Virus record (IMG/VR): IMGVR_UViG_3300030106_002100
Coordinates: 1-52,344 of that record
Length of the DNA: 52,344 nt
From: a virus
Direction: 5' to 3' (one strand)
Shown: positions 49,140 through 52,344 of the stretch, one piece after another
How the letters are laid out: each line of letters starts with the position of its first letter
How positions within the stretch are numbered: the stretch's first letter is position 1
Made by a program: the position numbers and the translations under genes
The notes under the pieces: generated by a model
Database searches by the model: none
The model's input: only the letters and a program-made list of their open reading frames with translations
Told to the model about the DNA's origin: nothing

Positions 49140-50904
49140 AAGACTCTCCACATTCTGTTTCACAATCCAACGGCAAGTCTTGACACCAATCTGGTTTCCA
49201 CTTCATACATTTTGTTACGTATGCCGCCGCTTCTTCCGCTTCCTGTTCTGGTGCAATACACGTTACAGCGTCATGTACTGTCATTACCACTTTATATTTC
49301 TTAGCCACCCTCAACATCTGCTCGCCTATTACACATCTAGCCACGGCTTGACATATATTCTCTACTACTTTTCCACCGTAAATATTAATTCTGTCTTTTT
49401 TACTTTTATAAGAAAAGTAGTATTCTCCACTAGAATCTTGTTCTTTTTTGAGGTCTGGATACTTTAGTTGTAGTCCGTTAGGCAGATCAAATCCTATGTT
49501 GGGAATAACCCCTAAAGCTTGCTTCTGTTTCGTTACCTCTATATATCTACCTTTTATTATAGCTTCTAAACCTGCTTGAGCTTTCCTCCAAAAATTAGGT
49601 ATAAAAGGATATACTTTTCTGTAAGTTTGAATTATCTTTTTACATTCTTCAACGTCTAAATCTTTCCCGAAAGCTTTTAATTGTACACTAAATTTCTTAG
49701 CACCCATACCGTAGCCGCAACCCAATATTGTCGTTTTGCCTACGAATCTTTGCTCACTATCTATATCCTCCACTGGCCTACCATATATCGCAGAAGCCAT
49801 TATCTTATATACATCATCCCCATTTGCAAAGGCTTGTACCAAGTCTTCCTGACCAGACAACCAAGCCAATACCCTAGCTTCTATCTGTGAAGAGTCGGAG
49901 TTGATAACAACAAAACCTCCTGGGGCCTGGATAGCTTCTTTAAGCACAGATTTCCTTGGAATATTTTGTAGGTTTACATTATCTGAACCGCCCCACCTTC
50001 CTGTGTGAGCGGCATAGTATTTCAAAGGGACTGGAAGGCTACCACGATTACCTATATCCAAAAATCTCTGAGTCCTTGTTTCTTCCAAAGTTGACTTAGT
50101 GCCTAACCTAGCCGCAACTAGCGTTTGCACCTTTTCGTTAGAATGCTCTTGTAGCTTCTTGAATCCTTCGTCGGTCTTAGAAAAAGCAAAAGTCTCTTTG
50201 CCTGTGCGTGGGCTAATTTTCATCGGCGGTTCAACACCTAATGATTTTAGTTTCTCGGCAAACTTAGGGTTAGACATCAAGGTTTCTTTGTCTGCTATAC
50301 AAGCCTCAAGAAGTTTTTCTTTCTGCAGCACGACATTTTCTAAATGATTCTCAAGAATAGCTAAGTCTAACTCAAGAACTGGTTGGGCAAACATATTGAT
50401 GGTCAAATCAATTAACCTAAACTCAATCGCAGGAAACCCTTCGCTAAGAACCTCAAAAAGTTTTTTAGTTAGCCGCACATCTTGTTTACAGTATTCAGCG
50501 TATCTAGCTAACTCGTTTTCGACTTCGGTTCCTTTTTGCCCGATGTTATAGTAGTCGGATAACTTTTTGAGACTTCCTCCAACTTCCGCACCATGCAAAG
50601 CCCTTGCCATGCTAAGAGTGTCAAGCCACCCCCTAGGACGAACACCAAATTTCCAAGAAAGGATAGCGGCATCAAACATAGTGTTGTGAGCGAGACAAAA
50701 ACTCTCCTTCCAGTTATATGACAAGAGTATTCTTTTAAGATCTTCAAATCCTCCTGTGTGCCATTCCTCTTCTCCGTCTCCTTGCTTGATACAAAACCCA
50801 ATGACTTCAAATCTTTCATCTCGCACGTACTCCTCTGTAGTTAATTTAGAAAGTGAATATTTTTTATCGTAGTAAGTCTCAAAATCAATCGTAATTATTT
50901 GCAT
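49132..50904 (-). CDS. DNA polymerase I family (family A) with 3'-5' exonuclease, 590 aa
   Basis: Exonuclease motifs are DFET (Asp7, Glu9), LAHNTMFD (Asp78) and YCKQD (Asp142). Polymerase motif A is SDSSQIE (Asp337, Glu342), motif B RFVGKTTILGCGYG (Arg386, Lys390, Tyr398) and motif C VHDAV (His544, Asp545). The 762-equivalent residue of E. coli Pol I is Leu394, and the usual Glu in motif C (HDE) is Ala546. There is no DnaJ-like insert. The start at 50904 is preferred over 50934. Confidence 0.95.
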   Translation of the reverse strand: MQIITIDFETYYDKKYSLSKLTTEEYVRDERFEVIGFCIKQGDGEEEWHTGGFEDLKRILLSYNWKESFCLAHNTMFDAAILSWKFGVRPRGWLDTLSMARALHGAEVGGSLKKLSDYYNIGQKGTEVENELARYAEYCKQDVRLTKKLFEVLSEGFPAIEFRLIDLTINMFAQPVLELDLAILENHLENVVLQKEKLLEACIADKETLMSNPKFAEKLKSLGVEPPMKISPRTGKETFAFSKTDEGFKKLQEHSNEKVQTLVAARLGTKSTLEETRTQRFLDIGNRGSLPVPLKYYAAHTGRWGGSDNVNLQNIPRKSVLKEAIQAPGGFVVINSDSSQIEARVLAWLSGQEDLVQAFANGDDVYKIMASAIYGRPVEDIDSEQRFVGKTTILGCGYGMGAKKFSVQLKAFGKDLDVEECKKIIQTYRKVYPFIPNFWRKAQAGLEAIIKGRYIEVTKQKQALGVIPNIGFDLPNGLQLKYPDLKKEQDSSGEYYFSYKSKKDRINIYGGKVVENICQAVARCVIGEQMLRVAKKYKVVMTVHDAVTCIAPEQEAEEAAAYVTKCMKWKPDWCQDLPLDCETECGESYG

Positions 50905-51122
50905 ATTTCCACTTCTGCTTCGGTTTCTACCCATACTTTAGCACCACAACTTAAAGGCTTATCTGGAGAATAAATAATTTTAGACTCTCCCAAAACTTTT
51001 ACTTCGTGGCAATAAGTATTGCTTTTGCTAGTCTTAATAGTTATTACTGGCTCTCTTTCAGAATCAGGTTTTTTGCTATTAGACCTAATCTTGTGTTGGT
51101 TTATGTGTATTCTCTTTTTCAA
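50895..51122 (-). CDS. Small basic phage protein, 75 aa
   Basis: MKKRIHINQHKIRSNSKKPD then a beta segment (EPVITIKTSKSNTYCHEVKV) and CGAKVWVETEAEVEI form a small DNA-binding-like barrel. Two Cys present. It overlaps both neighbours by a few bases between a glycosyltransferase-like gene and the polymerase. Function unknown. Confidence 0.7.
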   Translation of the reverse strand: MKKRIHINQHKIRSNSKKPDSEREPVITIKTSKSNTYCHEVKVLGESKIIYSPDKPLSCGAKVWVETEAEVEICK

Positions 51123-51940
51123 TTGCCCATGTTTCTTACAGTTGTCAGGTCGCCCTCGAATGCGTGGGTGCCTATGTGTTTTAAATGAATGTTGAGGTCT
51201 ACAAAAATCTTACCACCATGCTTTGCCCACAACTCGCAAAAGTGGTAGTCCTCAGATAGCAGTGCGCCTGTATTATCTATACTTGTGTCAAAGTATTGTC
51301 TTACGAGTGGTTTTATATATTTACCAGTTGGGTCTTGAAGTGTTGACGACCTATACTCTGGCACGTGTTGTTCAAGCTTTTCAAATACTTCTCGTTTAAT
51401 TAACATAAAACCTGTACCCGCATGGCGAACTTCTAACAAACCTTTGTTGTTTAATTCCGCTTTTGTTTTACCATGCGGTAGGTTCAGCACGAACTGTGAT
51501 GCGTAATAACTCAAATCTTTTCTGTTTAGTTGGACAGCCTGTCTAACTCTACCCCAATCAATTTCTTTCTTAGGGTATAAGGCACAAACAACGTCTTCAT
51601 CTGCATCAAGCAGTCTGCCTACAGCGTCAGCTTCAAAATACATATCCGCATCAATAAACATCAAGTGTGTACAATTGGTATTCTTTAGAAACATACGTAC
51701 CAACTCGTTTCTGGCTCTCGTAATTAAAGACTCGTTCATCAAGTTCGCAAGAAACGCTTCGACCTTTCGTTCACGTAAATTATTTATCGTGTTAATTGTT
51801 GCGATTGTATAATGCCCTGTGCACATACCGCCGTACATGGGCGTGGCTATAAGGATTGATTTTTCTTTTGTTTGTTCTCCTACATTTATACCTTTAACTT
51901 CAGCAACATAATCTTCAATCGTAAACTGCTTATCTTCCAT
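51119..51940 (-). CDS. GT-A-type glycosyltransferase-like protein, 273 aa
   Basis: SILIATPMYGGMCTGHYT, then THLMFIDADMYFEADAVGRL with the DAD metal motif at 97-99, then CALYPKK are features of GT-A nucleotide-sugar transferases (Anp1-like). Start at 51940 follows AAGGAGGTAGT. Phage glycosyltransferases modify DNA or host surface glycans; place in the replication operon fits DNA or nucleotide modification, but the acceptor is unknown. Confidence 0.75.
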   Translation of the reverse strand: MEDKQFTIEDYVAEVKGINVGEQTKEKSILIATPMYGGMCTGHYTIATINTINNLRERKVEAFLANLMNESLITRARNELVRMFLKNTNCTHLMFIDADMYFEADAVGRLLDADEDVVCALYPKKEIDWGRVRQAVQLNRKDLSYYASQFVLNLPHGKTKAELNNKGLLEVRHAGTGFMLIKREVFEKLEQHVPEYRSSTLQDPTGKYIKPLVRQYFDTSIDNTGALLSEDYHFCELWAKHGGKIFVDLNIHLKHIGTHAFEGDLTTVRNMGN

Positions 51941-51941
51941 A

Positions 51942-52175
51942 CTACCTCCTTGTTCCAAAAACTGTGCCTTTGTCAGAATATAAAAACATACACATTGCTT
52001 CTTTCTCTACAAAGGTGAAATCATCTAAGGTTGCGTCATTCCTGCCTAGTACGTAACCATCATCTTTACCAACTGTGTAAGCTTCAGTCCACAAATCAAA
52101 CATACTGTCATCGTAGTTTTTTAACCAAACCCAAGCGAACCAAGCACCTAATATAAAAGCTATCACAATCTTCAT
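51942..52175 (-). CDS. Small membrane-anchored protein, 77 aa
   Basis: The N-terminus MKIVIAFILGAWFAWVWLKN is one membrane segment, followed by an acidic soluble domain with YTVGKDDGYVLGRNDATLDD. Type and function unknown. It is coupled to the partial gene at the right edge (ATGA). Confidence 0.65.
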   Translation of the reverse strand: MKIVIAFILGAWFAWVWLKNYDDSMFDLWTEAYTVGKDDGYVLGRNDATLDDFTFVEKEAMCMFLYSDKGTVFGTRR

Positions 52176-52344
52176 ATCAAGGCTTCCTCTAAATTGTTTA
52201 GCATTTCTTTTAGAGCCTTGCTTTTTTCTCTAGCCTTTTTCCTTTCCTGTTTTTTCCTCAGTTTTTTCATGTAGTCGGGGTCGATCTGTTGCAAAAGTTC
52301 TAACTCGTAGCTTTCATCTTTGTTTTCTTCTTTCTTATGCGGGA
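52172..52344 (-). CDS. Basic helical protein, N-terminus cut by window edge
   Basis: A leftward frame enters at the right edge and ends at TGA (52172-52174), 57 codons visible. The visible part is a charged helix (LELLQQIDPDYMKKLRKKQE, then KKAREKSKALKEMLNNLEEA). It overlaps the next gene by ATGA, so it belongs to the same operon. Function unknown. Confidence 0.65.
   Translation of the reverse strand, partial: PHKKEENKDESYELELLQQIDPDYMKKLRKKQERKKAREKSKALKEMLNNLEEALI

Noticed and set aside
1-52344. Temperate phage with integrase
   Set aside because: No tyrosine or serine recombinase, repressor or excisionase was recognised in any frame; Leu762 in the polymerase alone is not enough.

Overview
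The window looks like most or all of the genome of a tailed marine phage with a short tail (podovirus-like). Evidence: a full virion set (small and large terminase, an 840-residue portal with a Gln-rich C-terminal helix, scaffold, HK97-like major capsid, head-tail adaptors, fibres, three large internal virion proteins, holin, M15 endolysin) with no tape-measure, tail-tube or sheath gene. The replication set is AEP primase-helicase, SSB-like protein, SNF2 helicase, family A polymerase, PD-(D/E)XK nuclease and a vitamin-B12-type ribonucleotide reductase. The AT-rich coding, small basic proteins and GroES-like gene are typical of phages of marine Alphaproteobacteria. The layout recalls the HMO-2011-type/pelagic podovirus group, but that placement is inference from gene content. 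I see no tRNA, integrase or RNA polymerase gene.

Layout: (a) 1-2557, small early genes read leftward, with an HAD phosphatase the only one of recognisable function. (b) 2558-3373, a gene-free control region: a candidate leftward promoter, 21-bp direct repeats, two nested inverted-repeat pairs sharing one centre near 2858 with eight copies of a 10-bp word, three 27-bp near-palindromes and three CACGTGG-type repeats. This is the best candidate for origin plus divergent control region. (c) 3374-4012, one gene with its own terminator. (d) 4064-4390, a repeat-rich non-coding stretch ending in a sigma70-type promoter. (e) 4391-39763, the rightward late operon: packaging and head (4.4-13.6 kb), small basic proteins (13.6-17.3 kb), adaptors (17.3-19.5 kb), fibres (19.5-22.7 kb), lysis (22.8-24.4 kb), tail and internal virion proteins (24.4-39.1 kb), HNH protein. 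(f) 39702-52344, the leftward replication and nucleotide operon, ending at a minus-strand terminator at 39644-39670.

Genes are tightly packed; ATGA, GTGA and TAATG overlaps are the rule and were used to set many starts. If the two window ends join, the genome has just two opposed transcription units: they diverge from the control region at about 2.6-3.4 kb and converge at about 39.7 kb.

The most notable item is the 2370-residue protein at 31939-39051. It carries a PLxRFG motif, an ADP-ribosyltransferase-like segment and a C-terminal HEKEH zincin motif. This is the architecture of 'polyvalent proteins', thought to be delivered into the host with the phage DNA. Other notable items are the nested inverted-repeat array, the 27-bp near-palindromes, a polymerase with Leu at the 762-equivalent position and HDA in motif C, a 70-bp internal duplication flanking a dockerin-like loop in a virion protein, and a repeated C-terminal tag on small basic proteins.
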